Origin: Basidiobolus meristosporus CBS 931.73 | Taxonomy: Eukaryota > Basidiobolomycota > Basidiobolomycetes > Basidiobolales > Basidiobolaceae | Direction: 5' to 3' | Length of the DNA stretch: 64,000 nt | NCBI GenBank assembly: GCA_002104905.1 | Contig: MCFE01000262.1 | Span: forward strand, 44,602-108,601 | In this document: piece after piece, positions 1-10,140 of the stretch | Layout of the letters: each line of letters opens with the position of its first letter | Position numbering within the stretch: position 1 is the first letter of the stretch | Program-made: the position numbers and the translations under genes | The notes under the pieces: model-generated | The model's database searches: none | The model's input: only the letters and a program-made list of their open reading frames with translations | Told to the model about the DNA's origin: nothing

Positions 1-714
1 AGTCATTGTGGGCTTCCCAACTCCAAACATAGCTGAGTCATAGTCAATGGCAAGCTTGATAGCTTCTGCAATAATCTTGGGTCTTGGATAACTCACTTTG
101 TTGCAAGCTCTTTCTTTCCACCCATTAGTAAAGTATTCCACTTGATCCAGGGGGTCCATTCTTTCATTTTGTCCAAGTAGACATCTGTACTCATAAATGT
201 ACTCTTGAATCATTTTTTTCTGTCTGAGCATCTTCAACTTTCTTCACAATAGTGTCTGCTGGTGTGGAGGTTCAAAGGCATCCTGAGTTTTTGACACAAA
301 CTCATCCCAGGAAGAAATTGTACAGCATCCCATCATGGTGGCCAACCTGATCTTGTTGTGGTACCATTGTAAAACTGCATCTGCCAGGTAAGAGGCTACA
401 TGATGTAACTTGCTTTCTGGAGCAATTCCCTTAGCCTTGAAAGCTTCTTCAATATGGATGAGCCAGGTTCCCAGGTTTTCATTGACTCTGCCATGGTACT
501 GGTTGACCTTCACACTAAAGTTGCTCTTGACAGGGTTTTGCTGGCTTTGGGCCATGGTAGTCATTCCTTGTTGCTGCTGGCTAAGGAGCTGGAGTAACTG
601 TTGCTGTTGGGCCAGTATTTGCTGGATAGCATTTGTACATTCTTGATTCTTGGACATCTTGAGGAAGGCTTCTTCTTTGTTAGGAGGGAGATTTCTGGTT
701 GTTGCTGCTACCAT
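1..714 (-). pseudogene. Ty3/gypsy-type gag fragment (minus strand, runs off left edge)
   Basis: This is the capsid (Gag) part of a Ty3-type LTR retrotransposon. Read from 714 downwards it starts with a Met followed by a Gln-rich stretch, then a retrotransposon-gag domain with the pattern GTWLIHIEEAFKAKG ... LADAVLQWYH. The frame breaks near 243, but the other frame continues to position 1 with typical gag sequence (MDPLDQVEYFTNGWKERA). So this is one gag carrying a frameshift, truncated by the window. It lacks the GSNYQVW-type gag of the copia elements that follow, so it belongs to a different family. It is most likely non-functional as seen here; the rest of the element lies outside the window. 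Confidence 0.75.
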
Positions 715-1180
715 TGTTACAAGTTCTGGTATAAGAGTTGTAGAGGATTAGTGAGTATAGCTAGTATTGTATTCACTGAAACTTGAACTGATTTTTATAG
801 AGGTTCCAGCAGTACCTTATATGCATTGTTGCCAGATCAATTGCAGAGTAGTTGTATTTCCTAATGTACAACATGACTGATGACTCATTTGAAGGCATCA
901 TCATCACCCAATAAGATCCTACTTGATATATCTATTGCTGTCTGATAAGGATCTGCTGATTCATCTGCTGACTAATGCAAATTGGCAGGGAACCAATCAA
1001 AAGGCACATATATATTGATGTGATGAAAATTTTGACCAAGTTTTTTGTGAAATCTGGGGTGCAATTACTTTGAATGGTCTCTGCATGGTGTCCTGACAGG
1101 ATCAGTACCTTTTATTCAAAGGACTTTAAATCTGTAATTGCCTTTTGATGGAATCATCACAATAGTTACTGATAAAGATA
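715..1180. other. Stretch between gag and first copia fragment, unassigned
   Basis: AT-rich sequence with no ORF of note. It should hold the 5' leader of the Ty3-type element and the truncated edge of the first copia fragment. I could not place an LTR boundary in it. Confidence 0.4.
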
Positions 1181-2368
1181 CAGATTCTGATCTCTGATAC
1201 CCAAAGCAATATGAGTGCCACTTTGATCAGTGATCATGCATCCAGAATTGACAAAGCTGAAACTGAGTCCTTCTGCTGTTGCCTTGCTTACACATAGTGG
1301 GCTCTTTGCTATTTCTGGTACATAGAGTACTTCTTTAAAGGTCTGTGGATGACTTCCTTCACTCCTTTAAATGCTTACTTGGGTAGTTCCTTCTCCCACT
1401 GAGTCAAGAGTTCTATTGTCACCCATGAAAACCCCCTTGATTGGAATTTTCTAGTATTGGGTAAAAAGTTCTTTTTGTTGCCTAAAGTAATGAGATGCTC
1501 CAGAGCCAATGTACCATGACCAAGAATCCTTGCTTGTGGTCATATTTAGTGCAGATATGAATATTCTATCTTCAGTTGTTGCAGTATTTCCATATTCAGG
1601 CTTCTTTTGCTGGTTATCTCTCTTTTTGAGACACTGGTCTGAGGTGTGTCCTTTCCTTTTGCAGTATTTGTAAGACAGGTGGCTGTTGCCTTTGCAAGGT
1701 CTTGGGTACCTTCATTGTTGGCTATCATTACTATAAAAGCATGTTCTTCTTCCTTCTTATTGGTGCTTAATTTTCTTCATCCAGTGGCCTTCCATATGCA
1801 TGATCAAAGTCATATCTTCAATTCTGGACTCTAGGGCTGATACAAGTCCCTGAAACATGTCTGTCAGGCTATTTTGGATGCTTACCATCAGATCCTCCTC
1901 AGTAGTTGGTATGCCCACAGATTCCATATCATCCACCAGCAGGGTAATTCTGTTAATTAGATTTTCATTTCTTCTCCTGGAAACATCTTCAAAGTAAAGA
2001 ATTTTTGTCTAAGATACATTTTCTTAGCAGCTGAGCATGACCGGTAGGTGTTTTCTAATGCCTTCCAGGTATTCCTTGCTGTATTTGCTCTTGAGCACTG
2101 AATTAACAATTTGCCCTTGACATTAAGGCAAATGCAGTTGAAGGCACTTTACTCTTTTTTCTGGTACTTTAAGGCTTCCTCTCCTATGTTTTTAGGAGGG
2201 CATTCTTCTCCCATGACAATATCCCAAAGGCCTCTTTTTTATAGCAGCTTCCTCATCTTCACCTTCCACACTTGGTAGTTAGATCCATCCTTCTTTTCAA
2301 CAGAGGTGAAAATTCTAGTAATTGCAGCAGTAGACATTGCAGAGAGTGATACCTTGGGACTCATAACC
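1181..2368 (-). pseudogene. Copia gag/protease/pre-integrase fragment, minus strand (copy A)
   Basis: Reverse-strand remnant of the same Ty1/copia family as the copies at 4,232-9,968 and 10,129-14,445. The order from right to left is primer-binding site (about 2,357-2,368), gag, zinc knuckle (around 1,640-1,700), aspartic protease region with the IDSGAS neighbourhood altered, and start of the pre-integrase domain. It ends near 1,180 in the sequence matching 'HIALGIRDQN'. Multiple frameshifts and stops break the frame, so only 60-80 residue open pieces remain. Its 5' LTR lies at 2,369-2,715. Integrase, reverse transcriptase and RNase H are missing from this copy. Confidence 0.75.
2357..2368 (-). 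promoter_or_regulatory. Copia primer-binding site, copy A
   Basis: Read on the minus strand the 12 nt directly inside the LTR are GGTTATGAGTCC. That is complementary, with one mismatch, to the anticodon stem-loop of yeast-type initiator tRNA-Met (GGGCTCATAACC). See the findings. Confidence 0.55.
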
Positions 2369-2715
2369 TGTTATAAGAGTCTTGGAGATATTGGAAGTAA
2401 TTTGGTAGGACAAGTAGTGTATTTGGTTTTCATTTAATGATTTATTGAATGTAAAAGTAGTATTTATACTTTTACATTCTCTTGGCATAACAGACCCATA
2501 GAATAGGTTAAGGAAGGTCCAAGAGCATGTATGCAAAGTGTGGGGCTGTTTGGACAAATTTGAGAATTTTCATGTTCTTGGTACCTGGTATTTGGTGAAA
2601 ATATTCTAAGTATATCCAAACAAGAAATTTGGTCAGTATTCCCTAGAACCTGAAGGGAATGATCTATGTGACTAAGTCAAGTGAGTAATCAGGTGGAATT
2701 CCAAATTTTTACAAC
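2369..2715 (-). repeat. Copia LTR, minus orientation
   Basis: About 347 bp. On the plus strand it starts TGTTATAAGAGTC and ends TTTTTACAAC, the reverse complement of the family's TGTTGTAAAAA...CTTACAACA ends. It holds the family's AATAAA-like signal and TATA-like stretch in reverse orientation. It is the 5' LTR of copy A. The terminal bases are slightly decayed, so the right edge is good to a few bases. Confidence 0.8.
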
Positions 2716-3440
2716 TAACTCAAACAAGTCAAGAGAGGTTAGTTCCATCTGAAAGCCCTGACTCTCCTTATCAATATATGATTGACTGTCTGATGTATAT
2801 CATGCTTGGAACATGTCCAGATATCTCATATTCAATGGGAGATGTTAGCCAGCATAATCAGAACTTTGGATCTAATCATATTGAAGCAGTTAAGCGGACT
2901 TTTAGATATCTGAAAGGAACTGCTGATATCTGCTTAAGATACACTTATAAGGATTCAGAGCAGGATCTTGTGGGATACTCTAATACTGATTGGGGATGAA
3001 ATTTGGAAGACAGAAGATCCATTGCACAATACACCTTTCTTTACTGTAAAGGAGCAATTTCATGGAACTCAAGAAAGCAACCAACCATAGCACTTTCTAC
3101 CACAGAGGCAGAGCATATTGTAGCCTGTGAAGCTACAAAAGAAGCTATGTGGTTAAGAAAGCTTTTTACAGACTTAGGCTAATATCAAAAAATGCCTATT
3201 ACTTTATTTCAAGATAATCAAGGATGTATAGAAATAGATAGAAATCCAACTTTTCATGCTAGAACTAAGCATACATATATTAGACATCACATCATATGTG
3301 AGGCTATAGATAAGAACTTGGTTAGCTTAGCTTACTGTCCAACAGATGAAATGATTGCAGTCATATTTACCAAACCATTAGCTAGAGACAGGTTTGAATT
3401 TCTCAGGTCAAAATTAGGACTAGTCAATATGAGCATTTAG
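2716..3440 (+). pseudogene. Copia 3' pol fragment: end of RT and RNase H
   Basis: Plus-strand 3' end of a copia polyprotein. It includes the MVGSLMYIMLGTCPD-equivalent stretch (here altered to MIDCLMYIMLGTCPD), the YLKGTADICLRY stretch and the RNase H region. In-frame stops at 2,997-2,999 and 3,181-3,183 interrupt it. After the second stop the C-terminus (FQDNQGCIEI ... AVIFTKPLARDRFEFL) is open to the natural stop at 3,440. This copy keeps a CAA codon where copies B and C have a TAA stop at the corresponding RNase H position. Confidence 0.8.
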
Positions 3441-3451
3441 TTGAGTGGGAG

Positions 3452-3800
3452 TGTTGCAAAAAATTTGTAATTCCACCTAAATATTCACCTAACTTAGTCA
3501 CTTGGATCATTACCTTTGAATCATAGGGAAAGCCAACCAAATTCCTTGTTGGGATTTACTTGGAATATTTCCACCAAAATATCAGATACCCAAAACATGA
3601 AAATTAGAAAAGTTATCCAGGCTACCCCAAGCTTTGCACACATGCACTTGGGACCTTCTGTAACCTATTTTATGTGCTTATTATGCCAAGGTCATGTAAA
3701 AGTGTAAATACTACTTTACATTCAATAAATCATTAAGTGAAAACCACATAATCTACTTGTCCTCCCAATCATATCCAATATCTCCAGGACTCTTATAACA
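3452..3800 (+). repeat. Copia 3' LTR
   Basis: 349 bp, starts TGTTGCAAAAAATTTG and ends CTCTTATAACA, directly after the pol fragment and its GAGTGGGAG polypurine tract at about 3,443-3,451. It is the 3' LTR of the fragment at 2,716-3,440. Confidence 0.85.
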
Positions 3801-4231
3801 AACACAGGGCTGATAGTACAATCAAAAGATGCAATGTAAGACTTGTGGCCAAAGGATACTCTCAAATAAAAGGACTTGACTACACTGAGACCTTTGCACT
3901 TGTAGCCAAGTTTAATTCCATCATATTGATATGGCTATTGCAGCCAAATATAAGTATTTTATTCATTAAATAGATGTAAAAATTACATTTTCAAATGGAG
4001 AGCTTGATGAGGATATGTATATGGACCAGCCTGATGCAAGCTTAAAAGGCCTTTATATGGACTCAAACAACCACAAAGAGCCTGGAATTGAAAAATAGAT
4101 TCTTATTTGGAATCCGTGAGTTTCAAATGGAGTAATGCCAACTATAGTTTATAATAAAAGCTAGATAGTGCAAATCCAGTTCTATTAGCTCTACATGTGG
4201 ATAATCTTATTATAACTACCAATAACCAAGA
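3801..4231 (+). pseudogene. Copia reverse-transcriptase fragment
   Basis: Decayed plus-strand RT sequence matching the [22 protein letters not shown] region through to LALYVDDLIIATNN of copy C. It has deletions and stops and is cut at its right end by the LTR starting at 4,232. The order LTR - RT fragment - LTR shows that one element was inserted into, or recombined with, another. Confidence 0.75.
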
Positions 4232-4580
4232 TGTTGTAAAAATTTGTAATTCCACCTAAATATTAACCCAACTTAGTCACTTAAATCATTACCCTCAAAT
4301 TCTAGAGAATACTGACCAAATTCCTTGTTGGGATTTACTTAGAATATTTTCACCAAAATACCAGGTACCCAGAACATGAAAATTCTCAAAGCTGTCTAAA
4401 CAGCCTCAAACCTTGCACGCATGTTCTTGGGACCTCCCTTAACCTATTCTACATGCTTGTAATGCCAAGACCAGGTAAAAGTATAAATACTACTTTTACA
4501 TTCAATAAATCATTAAGTGAAAACCACATAATCTACTTGTTCTCCTGATCCCTTCCAATATCCCCAAGACTCTTACAACA
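4232..4580 (+). repeat. Copia 5' LTR of copy B
   Basis: 349 bp, TGTTGTAAAAATTTG ... CTCTTACAACA. It is followed immediately by a primer-binding site and gag, so it is the 5' LTR of copy B. It was inserted within the RT remnant to its left. Confidence 0.88.
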
Positions 4581-4592
4581 GGTTATAAGCCC
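4581..4592 (+). promoter_or_regulatory. Copia primer-binding site, copy B
   Basis: GGTTATAAGCCC directly follows the LTR. It differs by one base from GGTTATGAGCCC, the exact complement of the yeast-type initiator tRNA-Met anticodon arm. The same change destroys the overlapping ATG found in copy C. Confidence 0.6.
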
Positions 4593-7500
4593 CAAGCTGT
4601 CACCCTCTGCAATGTCTACAACTGCTATTACTGGAATTATCCCTCGGCTGAAAAGTTGAATGGATCTAACTACCAAGTGTGGAAGGTGAAGATGAAGATG
4701 CTGCTACAAGAAAGAGGCCTTTGGGATATTTTCATGGGAGAAGAATGCCCTCCTAAAAACATAGGAGAGGAAGCCTTAAAGTACCAGAAGTAGGAACAAA
4801 GTACCTTTAACTGCATTTGCCTTAATGTTAAGGATAAATTGCTAATTCAATGCTCAAGAGCAAAAACGGCAAAGAATGCCTGTAGGCATTAGAAGACACC
4901 TACCAGTCATGTTCAGCTGCTAATAAAATGTATCTGAGACAAAAATTCTTTACTACAAAGATGCTGCCAGGACAAGAAATGAAAAATCTAATTAACAGAA
5001 TTACCCTGCTGGTAGATGAGATGGAATCTGTGGGCATACCAGCTACTGATGAGGATGTGATAGTTACCATCCTGAATAGCCTGACAGACAAGTTTCAGGG
5101 CCTTGTATCAGCCCTAGAGTCCAGAACTGAATATTTGACCTTAAATTACATATACAAAAGGCTCCTGGATGAAGAATTAAGAAAATCAAGCACTGTAGTG
5201 GGGTGACAGTGACACCCACTGACAGATGTGCTCATTGCCATATTTTCTACTTCCCTATATCTCTACTACACTTATTTTAGCTCTATTCCATTTGTCTTAC
5301 CTGATGAGTACTATCCCATAGGCCAGTTGACTATCACACCTGCTTACCTTATTGCATAAGTTACCCCTCACTTTATGGAAGATTACTAGCAGTAAGTGCT
5401 TCTATATTAAGCAAGTACCTGTGCCAGTATGCGTGACACATGATCAACCCGTGTCATCTTCCATATCATTTTCATACAATATATGGTATCCCTATGTTAT
5501 ATAGGTTTAAGAGTACTGATTCCTGATTGGTTGGATGTGCTGTGCCTCTTAGAACCTTCCAACACCTACTTAGAGCATTCCTAGGTCATACTGATGTCAT
5601 TAAGATTTCTATTGACATCTGGAACCTTCTGGAACACCATGATTAGTAATTACTTAGCCAGTAAGAACACTATATAAGGTAGGCTATCCCTCAACAATAA
5701 ATCAGCATCCCTCTTATCAATATTCCAACTTGTTGATAAATGTGATCACTGCTACCTGCTGCTACCTGAACTTCCAACCCCAGACCACAGGACAGTCCCA
5801 GGAAACCACGCTGACAGCCAACTGACCTTAGAGGCACTACTTGTGAGGAATACTCAGAGTAGGTATCTTTTATTATATTTGATTCTTTCCCAAGTTTGTT
5901 CTTGTACAGGCAAAAATACATTTCTATTTTTGTAACTATTGACCACAGCTGCATTCTTATCAAGTCCCTGCTGGTGGAGTTTACAGTTGTTTTGACTTTG
6001 GAAGCTTTAGTACATTGTCATCTCAAAGGACGCTGAACCCATCACATACATTTGTTAAGACACCAACCAAGTTGGGGATTGTAGCACAATAGTTTTCCCT
6101 TGACAAGCTTGTGGCTTTATTCCCCATCACATTAGATTAGAGACAGAACCCAAGTATTCCTAGCAAGCTTTTGCCAGAGGTCATTGCACCCAGTGAACAC
6201 CCCACCCACAAAACACTTGAGAAGTGTTGGATGTATCTCTCCCATGGACTGATGCACAACAACAGCGTCAATAAGAAAGAAGAAGAAAATGCTTTAATAA
6301 GCCATGATAACCAGCAATGGAGGTGCCCTAGACCCTACAAAGGCAACAGCAACCTGTTTTGCAACTACTGCAAAAGGAAAGGACACACATCAGACCAGTG
6401 CTTCAAAAAGAAAGATAGTAAGCAGAAAAAGCCTGAATATGGAAATGCTGCAACAGCTGAAGATAGACTATTCATATCTGCACTAAATATGACCACAAAC
6501 AAGGATTCTCAGATATGGTATATTGACTCTGGAGCATCTCAACACTTTACACACCAAAAAGAACTTTTTACCCAATATCAAGAAATTCCAATTAAGAAGG
6601 TTTTCATGGGTGACAATAGAACACTTAATGCAGTTGGAGAAGGAACTATCCAAGTTAACCTTAGAAGCAGTGAAGGAAGCCATACACTGACCTTTAAAGA
6701 AGTTCTCTATGTACCAGAAATAGCCAAGAACCTACTCTCTGTAAGCAAGGCCACAGCAGAAGGACTCAGTTTCAGTTTTGACAATTCTGGATGCAGGATC
6801 ATTGATCAAAATCATGCCCATATTGCTTTGGGCATCAGAGATCAGAACCCATACAAGCTGACTTATATTCCATCATATTTGGAAGTAAATATAAGTAACT
6901 TAAATGAAGAAACACCCATGCTTTGGCACAGGAAATCTGGGCACATCAATTTTGATTATTTGCACAAAATGATCAAAGATCAGCTGATTTCTGGAGTAAA
7001 AATTGATCCCCCAGCTAATTTGGAGCACTGTGAGGCCTGCATATATGGGAAACAAGCCAGACAGCTGTTCAAGAGCTCTGGGTTAATCAAAGCTAAGAAA
7101 AAATTAGAGCTAATTCACTCAGATCTGTGTGGACCTATGCAAAATTTATCCTTAGGTGGGATGAAGTATTTAATCAGTTTTATTGATGATTATACAAGAT
7201 ACACATGGGCCTACTTCATGGAGAGAAAGGAAGAAGCTCTGTCTAAGCTCAGGGAGTTTAAAGCCATGGTGGAGAGAGAAACTGGTGACAAAATCAAGAA
7301 AATATGCTCTGACAATGGTGGAGAATATACCTCAAAACTCTTCATCCACTTCTGCAAAATTCATGGGATAAAGCAAGAGACTACCGTACCATACCCCCAC
7401 AGCAAAATGGAGTGGCAGAACATGCTAACAGATCAATAATTGATATGGCAAGATCTATGATCCATGATCCACAATTATACTATGATTTTTGGGTGGAATC

Positions 7501-9637
7501 AGTTGCCACTGCTTTATATCTTTAAATAGGAGTTATAACAGAATACTTTGTGATTCTACTTCATTTGAAGCATGGTATGGGTACAGACCAAGTGTAGAGC
7601 AACTAGGAATACTTGGGTGTACAGCATATGCCAAGAAACTGCCTGGAAATCAGTCAAAATTTGAGCCAAAAAGTTAAAATGCATATTTTTGGGCTACTGC
7701 AATGAGAGTAAGGCATACAGACTCTACAATACCAAAGCAAAGAAGCTAATCAAGTCCAGGGATGTGCTGTTTGATGAAAATTCAAAATTTTCACAAAAAA
7801 TGACGTCAGATGATGACAAAAATCCAATGCCAAGTCCACCAATTGTCAGGATTGAATCAGAGCAAAACAATGAGAATTTTTTCACTCCAGAGGACTCTAC
7901 AACCTTGGTTCAGCCAGAATCAGTGCCCAGTGATATCCGAGAAGTGATCATTCCAGTATCAAATGCCCGGAGATCAAATTGGACAAGAAATAGCCCAAAT
8001 TACTATATCAATGAGGGTACAAACTTAGCCTATGCCTAGTCAGTCCATATTGATGCACCCCAGACTGTGAAAGAGGCCCTAAATAGCCCACAGACAAAGT
8101 TCTGGAGATCTGCAATGACTGAGGAATATCAGGCACTGATGGAATATCAAACTTGGGACATAGTCTAATTACCAATCAACCAAAAATCAATTGGTTGCAG
8201 ATGGGTCTTCAAGACAAAATACAAGGCTGATGGTACAATTGAAAGATACAAAGCAAGACTTGTGGCCAAAGGATACTCTCAAAAAAAAAGGACTTGACAA
8301 CACTGAGACCTTTGCACCAGTGGCCAAGTGTAATTCCATTAGATTAATATTGGCTATTGCAGCCAAATATAAGTTTTTTTTTCATCAAATGGATGTAAAA
8401 GCTGCATTTTTGAATGGAGAACTTGATGAGGACATGGATATGGACCAGCCTGATGGGCCTGTTGACCAAGATAACCCCCATTTGGTCTGTAAGCTTAAAA
8501 GTCACTATATGGTCTCAAACAATCACTAGGAGCCTGGAATTGCAAGATAGACTCTTATTTAGAATCTTTGAGTTTCAAAAGGAGTGATGCTGAATATAGT
8601 GTATACTATAAGCCAGATAGAGCAAATCCAGTTCTATTAGCTCTATATGTGGATGAACTTATTATAGCCACCAATAACCTAGGAACATTGGAAGAGACAA
8701 AATCCAGCCTATCTAAGGAATTTAAGATGTCCAATCTAGGAGAACTCAATTACTACTTAGGGATTAAGTTCTCCATAGACAGAAGTACCCAGACTATTAC
8801 CCTAAGCCAATCCAAGTATATTCAAGATACACTAAAGAAGTACAAAATGGAAGACTGTAAACTGGCAGCTACCCCAATGGAGACAAACCTTAACTTGGTC
8901 AAAACTCAACCAAATCAAGAGAGCTTGGTGCCATCTGAAAGCCCTGACTTTCCTTATCAATCTATGGTTGGCAGTCTGATGTAAATCTTGCTTGGAACAT
9001 GTCCAGATGTCTCATATTCAGTGGGAGTTGTCAGCCAACAAAATCAGAACTATGGATCTGATCATATTGCAGCAGTTAAGCAGATTTTTAGATACCTAAA
9101 AGGAACTGCTGATATCTGCTCAAGATACACTTATAAGGATTCAGAACAGGATCTTGTGGGATACTCTGATGCTGATTGGGGACAAAATTTAGAAGACAGA
9201 AGATCCACCACAAGAAACACCTTTCTCTACTGTAAAGGAGCAATTTCATGGAACTCAAGAAAGCAACCAAATATAGCACTCTCTCCCACAGAGGCAGAGT
9301 ATATGGCAGCCTGTGAAGCTACAAAAGAAGCAATGTGGTTAAGAAAGCTTTTTACAGATTTAGGCCAATGTCAAAAAATGCCTATTACTTTATTTTAAGA
9401 TAATCAAGGATGTATAAAATTAGGTAGAAATCCAACATTTCATGCTAGAACCAAGCACATAGATGTTAGACATCACTTCATACCTGAAGCTATAGAAAAT
9501 AACTTAGTTAGCTTAGTTTACTGTCCTACAGATGAAATGATTGCAGACATATCTACCAAAACATTAGCTAGAGACAAGTTTGAATATCTTAGGTCAAAAT
9601 TGGGACTAGTCAGTATGAACATTTAGTTGAGTGGGAG
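4593..9637 (+). pseudogene. Copia gag-pol polyprotein, copy B (broken)
   Basis: Degenerate Ty1/copia coding region. Domain order: copia-type gag (about 4,600-5,193), a foreign insertion (5,194-6,264), CCHC zinc knuckle (FCNYCKRKGHTSDQC, near 6,360), aspartic protease (YIDSGASQHF), pre-integrase (LWHRKSGH), integrase core (HSDLCGPM ... IDDYTRYTW ... SDNGGEYTS), a linker, reverse transcriptase (LYVDELIIAT, where the active-site YVDD is changed to YVDE) and RNase H (LSPTEAEYMAACEATKE). A TAG at 4,791 in gag is shared with copy C, as is the TAA at about 9,397 in RNase H. Further frameshifts occur near 7,390, 7,680 and 8,290. With the altered RT active site this copy is dead. Confidence 0.85.
5194..6264 (+). 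mobile_element. 1,071-bp insertion in copia gag, probable solo LTR
   Basis: Copy C reads straight through the corresponding gag position, so this block is extra in copy B. It begins TGTAGTGGGG and ends CACAACAACA, i.e. TGT...ACA ends like an LTR. It contains a TATATAA-like box near 5,670 and AATAAA near 5,695. Flanks are GCAC (5,190-5,193) and GCGT (6,265-6,268), compatible with a decayed 4-bp target duplication of the GCAC found in copy C. No coding capacity. Best read as a solo LTR of another LTR-retrotransposon family. Orientation follows the TATA/AATAAA order. Confidence 0.6.
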
Positions 9638-9968
9638 TTTTGTAAAAATTTGTAATTCCACCAAAATATTCACCTAACTTAGTCACTTTGATCATTACCT
9701 TCAAACCCTAGAGAATACTGACCAAATTCCTTGATGGGATTCACTTGGAATATTTACACAGAACATGAAAATTCTCAAATTTGTCCAAACAGCCCACACT
9801 TTGCACACATACTCTTGGGACCTTCCTTAACTTATTATATGGGTTTGCCATGCCAAGACCATGTAAAAGTATAAATACTACTTTTACATTCAATAAACCA
9901 TTAAGTGAAAACCATATAATCTACTTGTCCTCCAAGTCACTTCCAATATCTCCAAGACTCTTACAACA
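9638..9968 (+). repeat. Copia 3' LTR of copy B
   Basis: 331 bp, TTTTGTAAAAATTTG ... CTCTTACAACA, after the natural polyprotein stop and polypurine tract. It is shorter than the 349-bp LTRs because of a small internal deletion that removes the ACCAAAATACCAGGTACC stretch. The LTR at 14,115 has the same length and a similar deletion. Confidence 0.85.
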
Positions 9969-10128
9969 GGTACTTGGTGTTTTGGTGAAGCCTATTCTAT
10001 ATGTTTGATATGCCAAGACCATGTAAAAGTGTAAATACTACTTTTGCATTCAATAAATCATTATGTGAAAACCATATGATCTACTTGTTCTCCCAATCAC
10101 TTCCAATATCTCCAAGACTCTTACAACA
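9969..10128 (+). repeat. Truncated copia LTR with inverted 5' piece
   Basis: From about 9,990 to 10,128 this is the 3' part of a plus-orientation LTR (ends CTCTTACAACA). The preceding 21 bases (9,969-9,989) match the LTR interior in reverse complement. It acts as the remnant 5' LTR of copy C. Confidence 0.75.
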
Positions 10129-10140
10129 GGCTATGAGCCC
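10129..10140 (+). promoter_or_regulatory. Copia primer-binding site, copy C, overlapping an ATG
   Basis: GGCTATGAGCCC, one base away from the exact complement of the initiator tRNA-Met anticodon arm. The ATG at 10,133-10,135 inside it is in frame with gag. Confidence 0.6.

Noticed and set aside
6171-6269. Start codon of the open frame at 6,171
   Set aside because: The first codons lie inside the 1,071-bp insertion; the real gag starts at about 4,600.
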